This document shows, piece by piece, positions 42,275 to 51,542 of a stretch of 64,000 nucleotides of DNA. The position numbers and the translations under genes were made by a program. Position 1 is the stretch's first letter, and every line of letters begins with the position of its first letter. Under the pieces are notes generated by a model. The model ran no database searches and was not told where the DNA came from. It saw nothing but the letters and a program-made list of their open reading frames with translations. The stretch comes from Rothia sp035916755 (lineage in GTDB: Bacteria > Actinomycetota > Actinomycetes > Actinomycetales > Micrococcaceae): the NCBI RefSeq assembly GCF_035916755.1, contig NZ_JAYWIX010000009.1, positions 12,664 through 76,663 on the forward strand, given 5' to 3'.

Positions 42275-43498
42275 ATGCCCTCATCCGCTCCGTCAGGGTC
42301 AGTCACCTATCAGCACCCCGCCCCAACCCTCAGTATTCTGCAAGGCATCGCCCTCATCTTTGGTACCAATATTGGCGCGGGCATTCTCAGCCTGCCCTAC
42401 GCCGCCCGAAACGGTGGTTTCCTGGCGCTCGCCATTGCCCTCACCATCGCTGGTCTGCTGACCACCTTCTCTATGATGTACATCGCCGAGGTTTCTCAGC
42501 GCACCAAAGAACCACTACAGCTCTCAGGCCTAGCAGAAAAATACCTGGGTCAGGCCGGCCGCTGGGTGATCTTCGCTGCTATCATGGTCAACTCTATCGG
42601 CGCACTCATAGCCTACGCCGCAGGCTCAGGCTCCCTGCTCAACAACCTCACCGGTCTACCGCAGCTCGCTGGAACCCTACTTTTCTTCGCGCTTGGATCC
42701 TTCATCATGTTCAAGGGTCTGCACGCCACCGGTCTTGTCGAAGGGCTTATTACCACAGGCATGGCAGCGATTATTCTTGCCCTCTCACTCTGGACAATTC
42801 TTGGCCCCGGCATCACTCTCTCCAACCTGGTTGAGTTGCACCCCTTCTTCATCGTGCCAATTATGAACCTCGCGGTCTTCACCTTTATGGCTCAGTACGT
42901 TGTTCCTGAGCTGGTTCGCGGACTTGGCGATACCAACCCCAAGGCCATCCCTACCGCCCTCGTTGGCGGCATGTCAGCCACCGGTTTCACCCTAGCTCTG
43001 GTTCCCTTTGTCGCGCTGGGTCTGCTCGGTGATAACGTCTCTGAGGTTGTCACGCTCTCCTGGGGTGAGGCTCTAGGGCCTTTTGCCTACTACCTGGCTA
43101 ACATCTTTGCCCTGCTGGCAATGTTTACCTCTTTTGTAGCTATCGGCTACACCGCTATGCGTAATATCCTTGATATCACTCGCTGGGAAGAACACGGACC
43201 GCTTCGTATCGCCGCTGTTGGCCTGACCGTTCTACCCCCGCTGGCTATCTCTATTGCAGGTCTAGGTGGTTTCGTTTCTGCCCTGTCATATGCCGGCGGC
43301 TTTGCCGGTGCTGCTATGTCTATCCTCCCGGTGCTCATGCTTCGAGCCGCCCGTAAAAAGGGCGAGCTAGAACCTGTCTGGACAGCGACCTGGCAAGCTC
43401 ACCCCATTGCCCAGGGGATTCTCATTTTGACCTATACGGTTGCCTTTATCTACTCGGTTGCCGCTATTTTCGGTCTACTGCCCAACGGCTGGTCCTGA
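42275..43498 (+). CDS. aromatic/neutral amino acid permease (HAAAP-like)
   Basis: 407-residue inner-membrane transporter with about 11 hydrophobic segments. The first has the family signature FGTNIGAGILSLPYAARNGG; a further conserved stretch is LVRGLGDTNPKAIPTALVGG. It fits the hydroxy/aromatic amino acid permease group (TyrP, Mtr, SdaC-like) of the APC superfamily. ATG 42275 was chosen for AAGGA upstream; an earlier ATG at 42239 is in frame. Substrate not determinable. A strong terminator follows. Confidence 0.85.
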   Translation: MPSSAPSGSVTYQHPAPTLSILQGIALIFGTNIGAGILSLPYAARNGGFLALAIALTIAGLLTTFSMMYIAEVSQRTKEPLQLSGLAEKYLGQAGRWVIFAAIMVNSIGALIAYAAGSGSLLNNLTGLPQLAGTLLFFALGSFIMFKGLHATGLVEGLITTGMAAIILALSLWTILGPGITLSNLVELHPFFIVPIMNLAVFTFMAQYVVPELVRGLGDTNPKAIPTALVGGMSATGFTLALVPFVALGLLGDNVSEVVTLSWGEALGPFAYYLANIFALLAMFTSFVAIGYTAMRNILDITRWEEHGPLRIAAVGLTVLPPLAISIAGLGGFVSALSYAGGFAGAAMSILPVLMLRAARKKGELEPVWTATWQAHPIAQGILILTYTVAFIYSVAAIFGLLPNGWS

Positions 43499-43522
43499 AT
43501 CCCCCACATATCGTATTAGGCT

Positions 43523-43558
43523 GGGGCGCACGGTACATACCTCTGTACCGTGCGCCCC
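43523..43558. terminator. bidirectional terminator between permease and recX
   Basis: A 14-bp perfect stem (43523-43536 with 43545-43558), 8-nt loop, followed by ATTTGTTT on the plus strand. It separates two convergent genes. Confidence 0.88.
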
Positions 43559-43564
43559 ATTTGT

Positions 43565-44566
43565 TTAGTCATAGTAGGAGTAGCTATCTTCTGACACCAT
43601 GCCCATCTTGGTTGCATACGCCTCAATTTCCTCGCGCACCACGCTAAAAGCTAGACCCGCCGGGTAGCCCTTACGGCCCAGCATAGCCACCAGGCGGCGC
43701 ATAACCTTCTCTTTCTCAGCACGGTCCCCCAGGTCCATTGAGGGCCGCAATTTTTTGCGCACCAGCTCGTGGGCGTCGGCGCGCTCGTCCTCCTCGGTAC
43801 GCTGCTCCAGGGCAAGCTCAGCTAACTCACCCTCAACCCCCTTGGTTTTCAGCTCCCGCCGGATAGCCGACCGCGACAGCTTCTTCACGTTCATTCGAGT
43901 GCGCACATACATATCGGCAAACTCAGCGTCGTTAATCAGGTTGACCGCCTCAAAACGGTTCAGGATATCCTCAATAACCTCCGCCGAGATTTCTTTCTCA
44001 ACCAGCTTTTTCTCTAGCATGGCCCGGGACTTAGGCGAGGCAGCCAGCTGATTCAGCACAATATTTTTAGCCCGCGTGAACTCGCTTTCCGGCTCTTTTC
44101 CGCCCCTGCCCCGTTTCTCGGGCATAGGAGTGATCCCCTGCACCAGCATCTCTTCGTCGGTGACCGGCTCGTTCAGGGCTGAGCCTTCACGGAAGAGAGG
44201 CTGCGAGCGCTTGCGCTGGGGAGCTTCATTCTCGGGGGCGGACGCCGCCCCGATAGCGGGTGCGAAGGGCGAGCGGGCGGCGTATTTGGCGGGCGGCTTA
44301 CGGAACCCTTTTTTGAGGTTGGGGTTGCGACGGCGGGTGTATTTGCTCTGACGGGCTGGTTCCTCAGCCTCGGCTACTTCCCCACCGTCACGGCTACTGC
44401 CCGCTGCGGCTGATGATTTACCGGTGTAGGGTGTAGCGGGTTGCGTGCTGGCGTAGGTGCCAGACTCCCCCGGCAGATCCTGGGCTAGGCCCTGTGCCGC
44501 CGGGTGCCAGGCCGGGTACTCCTCAGGGGCAAGAAAATCTTCGACTCGTGGGTTTTCTGCGCTCAC
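43565..44566 (-). CDS. recX: RecX regulatory protein with long N-terminal extension
   Basis: Modulates RecA filaments. The RecX fold occupies about residues 160-325 (TRAKNIVLNQLAASPKSRAM; VNLINDAEFADMYVRTRMNV; SRSAIRRELKTKGVEGELAE). The first ~155 residues are a low-complexity Pro/Ser/Arg-rich extension not found in the core family. GTG start with AGGAGG upstream. Lies after recA with a hairpin between them. Confidence 0.92.
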   Translation of the reverse strand: MSAENPRVEDFLAPEEYPAWHPAAQGLAQDLPGESGTYASTQPATPYTGKSSAAAGSSRDGGEVAEAEEPARQSKYTRRRNPNLKKGFRKPPAKYAARSPFAPAIGAASAPENEAPQRKRSQPLFREGSALNEPVTDEEMLVQGITPMPEKRGRGGKEPESEFTRAKNIVLNQLAASPKSRAMLEKKLVEKEISAEVIEDILNRFEAVNLINDAEFADMYVRTRMNVKKLSRSAIRRELKTKGVEGELAELALEQRTEEDERADAHELVRKKLRPSMDLGDRAEKEKVMRRLVAMLGRKGYPAGLAFSVVREEIEAYATKMGMVSEDSYSYYD

Positions 44567-44603
44567 GTTCCCCTCCTACTACCTACATCGTGTCATGTCG
44601 AAA

Positions 44604-44640
44604 GCCGCCACTACCGGGGTCTTTTCCCGGCAGTGGCGGC
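44604..44640 (-). terminator. recA-recX intergenic hairpin
   Basis: GCCGCCACT pairs with AGTGGCGGC and CCGGG with CCCGG around a 7-nt loop, with one mismatch. It lies between recA and recX; in E. coli a similar terminator lowers RecX relative to RecA. Confidence 0.78.
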
Positions 44641-44661
44641 TACTAGCTCGCTGTTATGAGT

Positions 44662-45768
44662 TTAGAAGTTCTCAGAGATATCATCGAGCGGATCAACCGA
44701 GGTGCTGGGCTCTACCTCGTCCAGCTCTTCCTCTTCACCCTCAATGATGCCAAGCTTGACCATGGTCTTGTACTTGATCTCTTCGGTCAGCTCAGGGTTG
44801 TCCTTGAGGAAGCGTCGCACGTTTTCCTTACCCTGGCCCAGCTGATCCCCCTCGTAGGTGAACCAGGCGCCGGACTTCTTGACCACGTTGTGCTCAACAG
44901 CCAGGTCAAGAATACCGCCCTCAACCGAGATACCCTCACCGTAGAGAATATCGAATTCAGCCTGCTTGAAGGGCGGGGCCATCTTGTTCTTGACGACCTT
45001 AGCGCGGGTGCGGTTACCGATGGGGTTAGCGCCGTCCTTGAGGGTCTCAATACGGCGAATATCGATACGTACCGAGGCATAGAACTTCAGAGCCTTACCA
45101 CCGGTGGTGGTTTCGGGTGAGCCGAAGAAAACGCCGATCTTTTCACGCAGCTGGTTGATGAAGATAGCGGTGGTGTTGGTGGCAGACAGGCGGCCAGTAA
45201 TCTTACGCAGAGCCTGGGACATCAGACGGGCCTGCAGACCCACGTGGGAGTCGCCCATCTCGCCCTCAATTTCGGCGCGGGGTACCAGAGCGGCAACGGA
45301 GTCAACCACGATGATGTCGATGGAGCCAGAGCCCACCAGCATATCCATGATTTCCAGGGCCTGTTCACCGGTATCGGGCTGGGAGACCAGCAGGGCATCG
45401 GTGTCTACGCCCAGCTTGGCTGCGTAGACCGGGTCAAGGGCGTGTTCAGCATCGATGAAGGCTGCGATGCCGCCGGCCTTCTGCACGTTAGCCACAGCGT
45501 GGAGCGCGACGGTGGTCTTACCGGAAGATTCAGGGCCGTAGATTTCTACCACGCGACCGCGGGGCAGGCCGCCAATGCCGAGGGCGGCATCCAGAGCCAG
45601 AGCGCCTGTTGAGATAGTTTCAACCTGGGTAGCCTCACGATCCCCCAGACGCATGACAGAGCCCTTACCGTAGTTCTTATCGATCTGGGCAAGAACGGCT
45701 TCAAGAGCCTTTTCACGGCCTTCGGCGGGTACCTGACCTACTGACTGCATGCGAGTTTTCGCTGCCAT
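44662..45768 (-). CDS. recA: RecA recombinase
   Basis: Strand exchange, recombinational repair and SOS co-protease. 368 residues with Walker A GPESSGKT (78-85), Walker B (IDIIVVDSVAAL), loop L2 region NQLREKIGVFFGSPETTTGG and the acidic C-terminal tail EGEEEELDEVEPS. ATG preceded by GAGGAA. LexA-type box about 165 nt upstream. Confidence 0.98.
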   Translation of the reverse strand: MAAKTRMQSVGQVPAEGREKALEAVLAQIDKNYGKGSVMRLGDREATQVETISTGALALDAALGIGGLPRGRVVEIYGPESSGKTTVALHAVANVQKAGGIAAFIDAEHALDPVYAAKLGVDTDALLVSQPDTGEQALEIMDMLVGSGSIDIIVVDSVAALVPRAEIEGEMGDSHVGLQARLMSQALRKITGRLSATNTTAIFINQLREKIGVFFGSPETTTGGKALKFYASVRIDIRRIETLKDGANPIGNRTRAKVVKNKMAPPFKQAEFDILYGEGISVEGGILDLAVEHNVVKKSGAWFTYEGDQLGQGKENVRRFLKDNPELTEEIKYKTMVKLGIIEGEEEELDEVEPSTSVDPLDDISENF

Positions 45769-45933
45769 GTATGTTCCTCATTTCTTATCGCGGTACGAGA
45801 GTTCTTCTCTGGCTACCACGGTAATACCTAGGGCTGACACTTTAAGGGTTCAGCGCGAAGATTTTGAAAATCTGTGGATAACCCGGTTATGTGTCGCGGG
45901 CTGCCGGTCGTTTGTTCACAATCCTACAGGAAT

Positions 45934-45970
45934 TCGAACACATTTTCTATTAAGTACGAACGGTTTTCTA
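45934..45970 (-). promoter_or_regulatory. SOS boxes upstream of recA
   Basis: Minus strand TAGAAAatgtGTTCGA (45934-45949) is close to the lexA box TAGAACaaatGTTTGA. A second, poorer copy with CGAAC and TTCTA halves lies at 45954-45970. Both fit LexA control of recA. The promoter itself was not fixed. Confidence 0.62.
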
Positions 45971-45984
45971 GAGATGCCAGACCG

Positions 45985-46206
45985 CTAAGGTCTCGGCTCA
46001 ATGTCAGGCCCCAGCTGCCGCTCTACAGGAACATCCTGTACCCGGCAAATAGCTAGCCATACCTCGCGCACGTTGGCACCGGCGTCCAGGGCCTGCTGGG
46101 CCGTCAAATCACCGAACTCCCCGGGCACCAAATCACGGGCCAAATGGCGGGCATAGACCGAACCAAACTCATGATCCATCGCCGCCCAAAATTCGCTGAG
46201 CTTCAT
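45985..46206 (-). CDS. DUF3046 family protein
   Basis: 73 residues, MKLSEFWAAMDHEFGSVYAR then DLTAQQALDAGANVREVW: the actinobacterial DUF3046 family, unknown function, almost always just upstream of recA, as here. ATG 46204-46206 with GGAGG a few bases upstream; a longer in-frame reading lacks support. Confidence 0.9.
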   Translation of the reverse strand: MKLSEFWAAMDHEFGSVYARHLARDLVPGEFGDLTAQQALDAGANVREVWLAICRVQDVPVERQLGPDIEPRP

Positions 46207-46251
46207 CTTCCTCCTTCCTCCACAGTACACAGACACCACAGAACACAAAGA

Positions 46252-46278
46252 GAGCCGAGCCCTTGCGGGGCCCGGCTC
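46252..46278 (-). terminator. terminator after the ClgR-like gene
   Basis: GAGCCG pairs with CGGCTC and GCCC with GGGC around TTGCG, with one mismatch; on the minus strand TCTTTGTG follows. It would end clgR transcription before DUF3046. Confidence 0.7.
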
Positions 46279-46308
46279 CATCTCTTAGTTACCTAGAGAG
46301 CGAATTGT

Positions 46309-46758
46309 CTAGCGAGCTGCCAGGGGGCGCTCGACGGCGGGAATATCGCGGCTTGAGGTTGCGGCGATACCGTATTCACGCTTGAACTGTTCTGAGAACT
46401 CAGCGGGTACGGTATCGGGTACCGAGAAGTCTTCTTCAACAGCCATACGAGCTGAAACTTCAGCCAGCATAGCTGAGAGGGAGATATTCAGTGCCTGGCA
46501 GATAGAAGCCAGCAGCTCTGATGAGGCTTCCTTCTGGCCGCGCTCGACCTCGCTGAGGTAGCCCAGTGATACTCGGGCCGAGTGGGAAACTTCGCGGAGG
46601 GTGCGGCCCTGGCGCTGGCGAACATCGCGCAGAACTTCGCCAATTGCGTGGCGGAGCAGAATTACTTTGCCGGTGTCTTGGGTGGGGGCAGCATTCTCAG
46701 TCTGACCCACATCCTTCCAACGGACGACACCGTTCACGGATACGGGCTGCTTAGTCAT
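46309..46758 (-). CDS. clgR: ClgR-like XRE-family transcriptional regulator
   Basis: 149 residues: an N-terminal ~35-residue leader, an XRE helix-turn-helix (about 38-95, with RTLREVSHSARVSLGYLSEV and ERGQKEASSELLASICQAL), then a variable tail. This is the actinobacterial ClgR, activator of clp protease genes and stress response; the tail ends ERPLAAR, whereas many ClgR proteins end in a hydrophobic Clp-degradation tail. Position between cinA and DUF3046-recA is the usual one. Confidence 0.87.
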   Translation of the reverse strand: MTKQPVSVNGVVRWKDVGQTENAAPTQDTGKVILLRHAIGEVLRDVRQRQGRTLREVSHSARVSLGYLSEVERGQKEASSELLASICQALNISLSAMLAEVSARMAVEEDFSVPDTVPAEFSEQFKREYGIAATSSRDIPAVERPLAAR

Positions 46759-46961
46759 TTTATACCAATCTCCTGGTTGTCGTGCTCCCGTTATATCAGG
46801 AGCGGGTGTTTTCAGCCTAGCGCATTGTGGCGCTTTCGTCAGCTGAACTCGAGAATATTTCGTTTACTTACGACTTTTTCTCGTTACATCTATCTAAACC
46901 CACGCGGCTGTGTTTTCATTCCCTGTTAGCTGAAAAATTCATCTGAAAATTTTCTGGGAGC

Positions 46962-47504
46962 TCACTTGGCGGCTTCAGCAAGAAACTCTGCAAGCAGGTT
47001 CAAGGCATCGTGGGCGGCTTGGGCACGAATTTCTGCCCGGTTGCCTGCATAGTTTCTTTCAAGCACGCGGACGCTCCCGCTGGCCGGGTGGGCTACGGCC
47101 AGGTAGACGCGCCCTACCGGTTTACCGTCGCAGGGATCGGGCCCGGCAGCTCCGGTGGTGGCTACGCCGAAATCAGCTTCGCAGACCCGAGCGGTTCCCC
47201 GAGCCATGGCGATCGCAACGTCTGGGTCTACGGCCCCTCGCTCAGCGAGCAAACCGGCAGATACCCCCAGCACAGATGCTTTGACCTCGGTAGCGTAGGA
47301 GATAACTCCGCCCCGGTACACCGCAGACGCCCCAGGAACGGTGCAGATGAGCTGGCCTACCATACCCCCCGTCAGTGATTCTGCCGTTGCCAGCTGAGCA
47401 CCGGCGTCCGCCCCCTTCTGCGCCGCATCGGCTGCGCGAGCTACCGCAGCGGCAACCAGGCGGGCGGCAGCGCGCTCAAGCTCCTGTACCTTTACCTCTG
47501 CCAT
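46962..47504 (-). CDS. CinA C-terminal-domain protein (nicotinamide-nucleotide amidase type)
   Basis: 180 residues with the PncC/CinA-C core: TAESLTGGMVGQLICTVPGA (about 41-60), YRGGVISYATEVKASVLGV, ATTGAAGPDPCDGKPVG. Members deamidate NMN to nicotinate mononucleotide. A ~35-residue Ala/Glu-rich N-terminus is extra. It lies 6 nt after pgsA, the usual pgsA-cinA-clgR order. Confidence 0.92.
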   Translation of the reverse strand: MAEVKVQELERAAARLVAAAVARAADAAQKGADAGAQLATAESLTGGMVGQLICTVPGASAVYRGGVISYATEVKASVLGVSAGLLAERGAVDPDVAIAMARGTARVCEADFGVATTGAAGPDPCDGKPVGRVYLAVAHPASGSVRVLERNYAGNRAEIRAQAAHDALNLLAEFLAEAAK

Positions 47505-47510
47505 CTCAGC

Positions 47511-48113
47511 CTACTTACCCTGAGCAGCAAAGTAGTCGCGGCGCAGCTGCATGGCCTTGACGACATAGTCGATACCGGTCACCACGGTTACGACCACCAC
47601 GGCAGCCATGACCAGGTAACCGGGCCACAGAGCCCAAGAACCGAGCTGACCCAGCGGCAGAATCATCAGCACCAGAGCTACCGTCTGCAGCACGGTCTTG
47701 AGCTTACCGCCCTTAGAGGCCGCCATGACCCCGTACTTGATGATGAACAGGCGCATCACCGTGATACCCCACTCACGCACCAGAATGACGATGGTGACCC
47801 ACCACCACAGCTCCCCCAGCATGGACAGCACCACGAAGGCCGCTCCGGTGAGCAGCTTATCGGCGATGGGGTCAGCAATCTTGCCGAAGCTGGTAATCAG
47901 ATTGTTTTTGCGGGCCAGGTAGCCATCGAGCCAGTCGGTAATCATGGCCAGCACAAACACAGCGGCTGCCCACCAGCGCAGGCTCAGGTTAGCCTCGCCG
48001 TGGGGCCCGCCGGCCCAGAGGGCCCAGACGAACAGGGGAACCATCACAATACGCAGGGCGGTCAGCGCATTCGGAATGTTCCAGTTAGAAGCGGTTGCGG
48101 TCTGGTCGGCCAC
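47511..48113 (-). CDS. pgsA: CDP-diacylglycerol-glycerol-3-phosphate phosphatidyltransferase
   Basis: Membrane enzyme for phosphatidylglycerol synthesis, 200 residues. CDP-alcohol motif DWLDGYLARKNNLITSFGKI continuing to ADPIADK (D-G-x2-A-R-x9-G-x3-D-x3-D), with about five hydrophobic segments. GTG start with AAGGAG upstream. 84 nt lie between ftsK and pgsA. Confidence 0.94.
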   Translation of the reverse strand: MADQTATASNWNIPNALTALRIVMVPLFVWALWAGGPHGEANLSLRWWAAAVFVLAMITDWLDGYLARKNNLITSFGKIADPIADKLLTGAAFVVLSMLGELWWWVTIVILVREWGITVMRLFIIKYGVMAASKGGKLKTVLQTVALVLMILPLGQLGSWALWPGYLVMAAVVVVTVVTGIDYVVKAMQLRRDYFAAQGK

Positions 48114-48194
48114 GGTGTTCTCCTTAGGGTGGTTCCGGCCCGCTCTCGATAAGCGGGGCGGACGCCGTAGGTTGGGTCTGGCAGGGATGGCCGG

Positions 48195-51100
48195 CTAGCG
48201 GCCGGTCAAGTTCCAGGCGTCTTCGCTGTCGGGGTCGTCCGCCTCGTCGTAGTAGTCAACAGCCTGCGGCACCCCGTCGTTCATCTGGGCTACAGGGTCA
48301 CCACCGTAGGGGTCGCTGTCTACAGGGGCCGGGGGTTCCTCGCCGCGAATCTTAGCGAGGACGGCAGGCAGGTCATCGGGCTGGACCAGCACATCGCGGG
48401 CTTTCGACCCTTCGGAGGGGCCAACGACTTCGCGGGATTCAAGCAGGTCCATGAGGCGACCCGCCTTAGCAAAGCCCACACGCAGCTTGCGCTGCAGCAT
48501 AGAGGTCGAACCGAACTGGGTGTTGACCACCAGCTCGGCTGCCCGCAGCAGGTCGTCCAGGTCATCCCCGATGTCGTCGTCAATCTTCTTAGAGGGGGCA
48601 GCGGCGATCACATCGTCGCGGTAGACCGCAGGTGCCTGCTTCTTCACGTGCTCCACGACCTCGTGAATCTCAGATTCGCCCACCCAGGCGCCCTGCACAC
48701 GCATAGGCTTCGACGCGCCCATGGGCAGGAAGAGGGCGTCACCCTGGCCAATGAGCTTTTCGGCGCCGGGCTGGTCGAGCACCACGCGGGAGTCAGTCAC
48801 TGACGAGGTCGCAAAGGCCATGCGGGAGGGCACGTTGGCCTTAATCAGGCCGGTGACCACGTCAACGGACGGACGCTGGGTTGCCAACACCAGGTGGATA
48901 CCGGCAGCACGCGCCAGCTGGGTGATACGCACGATGGACTCTTCCACATCGCGCGGGGCAACCATCATCAGGTCGGCAAGCTCGTCCACGATCACCAGCA
49001 GGTAGGGGTAGGCCTTGATCTGACGCTTGGAGCCGGGTTCCGGCTGAATCTTGCCAGCCTTGACGGCCTTGTTGAAGTCGTCCACGTGCTTGTAGCCGTA
49101 GTGGGCAAGGTCGTCGTAGCGGGCATCCATCTCTCGCACAACCCACTGCAGGGCCTCTGCGGCCTTCTTAGGGTTGGTGATGATGGGGGTAATCAGGTGG
49201 GGAATCCCCTCGTAGGCGGTGAGCTCCACGCGCTTAGGGTCAACCATAATTAGGCGCACCTGATCGGGGGTTGAGCGCATCAGGATTGAGGTAATCATGG
49301 AGTTCACGAACGAGGATTTACCGGCACCGGTAGCACCTGCCACCAGCATGTGGGGCATCTTAGCCAGGTTAGCAATGACGAAGCCGCCCTCGACGTCCTT
49401 ACCCACGCCCATGACCATGGGGTGGTCGGTAGCGTGGGCCTTGGCGGAGCGCAGCACATCGCCCAGCACCACGATTTCGCGGTCGGTGTTGGGGATTTCG
49501 ATACCGATAGCGCTCTTACCCGGGATGGGCGAGAGAATACGCACGTCGGCTGACGCCACAGCGTAGGCAATGTTCTTGGACAGGGCAGTGACGCGCTCCA
49601 CCTTGGTTCCGGGGCCCAGCTCAATCTCGTAGCGGGTGACGGTGGGGCCGCGGGAGAAGCCGGTGACTTCTGCATCCACGTTGAACTGCTGGAGCACGTT
49701 AGTCAAGGCATCGACCACCTGCTCGTTAGCTTCGGAGCTTTCCTTGGCGGGCGGGCCGGCCTCGAGCATGGACTCGGTGGGCAGGGTATAGGAGCCGGTC
49801 GATGACTCCACCACCAGCTCACCACGGGGCTGCTCGGTTCGTTCTGCCACGGTGTTGTTTTGCAGGCGGGCGGACGCGTGTTCAGCGGCAGGACGCTCGA
49901 CAGCAGGACGCGCCGGGGCGGCTGCACCCGTAGCACCTGCACTAGCAGCACCGGCAGCAGCCGCGCCGGTCAGGGCAGTACCCAGGGACGCGGCAGAAGC
50001 GCTCCCCTTGCCGGGGCGGGGCACGGCAGGAGCTGATGCGGGGGCGGACGCCGCTGCAGGAGCAGCAGCCGGTCGGCTAACAGGCTGAGGCGCAGCAGTC
50101 TCGGGCTCGAAGTCGTCACGGTCTGTTTCTACCGGTTCAGGGCTATAGCCGTGATCCGCGGCAGCCTGGCGGGCCTGGTCGAGGCGCTGGGCGGGGGCGT
50201 CCGAACGCTCCTGCTCGGCGTAACTGGCCGCGAGCTCGTCCTCACTCTCCCACAGACCCTGGTCAAAAAGCTCGCCCTGTTTCTTGGCAGCCTTAGCCGC
50301 CGCTTTCTTCTCTTTACGGGTCTGCTTGCGGGGGGCCTCAACATCAAAGGCCTCTACGGGGCGGGCCGCGTTCTGGGCAGCACGGCGGGGGGCAGCAGGA
50401 ACCTGCTCAACGCGGGCAGTTTCGGGTTCGGCGTCGTAGCCGTCCTCGATAACAGCAGTCTGGTAGGCCTCGTCCGCCTCGTAGCGGTCAAGCCTCCGGT
50501 CCTTCTCTTCGCGGGGGCCAAAGCCCAGCCAGTTCAGCAGGCCACCACGGCGGCGGGGAGCCGGGGCGGGGGCGTCCTCATAGAGATAGGAGCGGTCGTG
50601 TTCACCATCCAGCACGCGGGTTTCGGTATCGTCCTGGGTGCGGGAGGCACGGGAAGGACGCCCGGCGTCGGCAACAGAGCCGTGGGGCTTTTCGCCCAGC
50701 AGCAGGCCGAAAATATGCACGACCTTGGGCCAGATTTGGCGCAGGGGCGTATCGGTTGCCACCAGCAAACCGGCAAGGAAGACCAGAGCGATCACAAGCC
50801 ATTCGAGCACATTCACGCCGCCCACGATACGACTTGCCGGGGTACCGATTAGCACGCCCACGGTACCGCCACCGCCCCAAAATTCATCAAAGCTCGATGA
50901 GAAGGAGGGGTAGCCGGCGACCTTAGCGCCCATCATGGAAGCCGAAACCGTCATGATGGTAAAACCGATGGCGATACGGTTGTTGGCGCGCACCTGCAGC
51001 GGGTGCCGGAAGATTCTGATAGCGAAAATCAGGCAGAGAATAGGAATCAGTAGGGAGCCCTGACCGAAGAGACCGCCCACGGCGATATGCCACAGGTGTA

Positions 51101-51455
51101 GCGGCCACTCATACCAAGAGAGGTTGGCGGGGTTAGCCCGCCAGCCCCACCACTCCACACCCGCGGTGAGCAGGCCAATAGCCAGCACCAGCAGGGCCCC
51201 GCCGTCACGGCGTTCATGCAGTTCGATATCGGTGCGGAGCTCGCCCATACGGCGCACGGCACCGCCCACGGTAAAAGCCAGAGACTGCCAGGCTCCCACC
51301 AGGGCGCGCACAAAGGCGTTGCTCTCCTGAGGGGGTGCTGACGTGGTCTTACGGCTTCGACCTTGAGCGGAGGTTGAGCGACGTGAGGACGTCTTGGAGC
51401 GGCTCCCCGTAGAGCGGGGAGCTGGTTTACTCGATGCAGACTTTCGCGGAGCCAT
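48195..51455 (-). CDS. ftsK: DNA translocase FtsK
   Basis: Clears DNA from the division site and activates terminus recombination. 1086 residues: a basic Ser/Arg-rich leader, four membrane segments (about 70-260), a long low-complexity linker (about 270-580) rich in Ala, Glu and Pro, the motor with Walker A GATGAGKSS near 708 and Walker B LVIVDELADLMM near 825, and the C-terminal gamma domain (NTQFGSTSMLQRKLRVGFAK) that reads polar DNA motifs. ATG 51453-51455; the TTG three codons upstream is an alternative. Confidence 0.95.
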   Translation of the reverse strand: MAPRKSASSKPAPRSTGSRSKTSSRRSTSAQGRSRKTTSAPPQESNAFVRALVGAWQSLAFTVGGAVRRMGELRTDIELHERRDGGALLVLAIGLLTAGVEWWGWRANPANLSWYEWPLHLWHIAVGGLFGQGSLLIPILCLIFAIRIFRHPLQVRANNRIAIGFTIMTVSASMMGAKVAGYPSFSSSFDEFWGGGGTVGVLIGTPASRIVGGVNVLEWLVIALVFLAGLLVATDTPLRQIWPKVVHIFGLLLGEKPHGSVADAGRPSRASRTQDDTETRVLDGEHDRSYLYEDAPAPAPRRRGGLLNWLGFGPREEKDRRLDRYEADEAYQTAVIEDGYDAEPETARVEQVPAAPRRAAQNAARPVEAFDVEAPRKQTRKEKKAAAKAAKKQGELFDQGLWESEDELAASYAEQERSDAPAQRLDQARQAAADHGYSPEPVETDRDDFEPETAAPQPVSRPAAAPAAASAPASAPAVPRPGKGSASAASLGTALTGAAAAGAASAGATGAAAPARPAVERPAAEHASARLQNNTVAERTEQPRGELVVESSTGSYTLPTESMLEAGPPAKESSEANEQVVDALTNVLQQFNVDAEVTGFSRGPTVTRYEIELGPGTKVERVTALSKNIAYAVASADVRILSPIPGKSAIGIEIPNTDREIVVLGDVLRSAKAHATDHPMVMGVGKDVEGGFVIANLAKMPHMLVAGATGAGKSSFVNSMITSILMRSTPDQVRLIMVDPKRVELTAYEGIPHLITPIITNPKKAAEALQWVVREMDARYDDLAHYGYKHVDDFNKAVKAGKIQPEPGSKRQIKAYPYLLVIVDELADLMMVAPRDVEESIVRITQLARAAGIHLVLATQRPSVDVVTGLIKANVPSRMAFATSSVTDSRVVLDQPGAEKLIGQGDALFLPMGASKPMRVQGAWVGESEIHEVVEHVKKQAPAVYRDDVIAAAPSKKIDDDIGDDLDDLLRAAELVVNTQFGSTSMLQRKLRVGFAKAGRLMDLLESREVVGPSEGSKARDVLVQPDDLPAVLAKIRGEEPPAPVDSDPYGGDPVAQMNDGVPQAVDYYDEADDPDSEDAWNLTGR

Positions 51456-51498
51456 TCTTCCCAATACTGGTTGACGTTGGTATGCGTTTAAATAGCTT

Positions 51499-51528
51499 AC
51501 CCGGCAGCAGGTAAAACTGCCGCCGGGT
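51499..51528 (-). terminator. terminator between rnj and ftsK
   Basis: ACCCGGC pairs with GCCGGGT and GCAG with CTGC around GTAAAA, one mismatch. It starts 15 nt past the rnj stop on the minus strand. Confidence 0.75.
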
Positions 51529-51542
51529 ATGCTCAGAGGTTG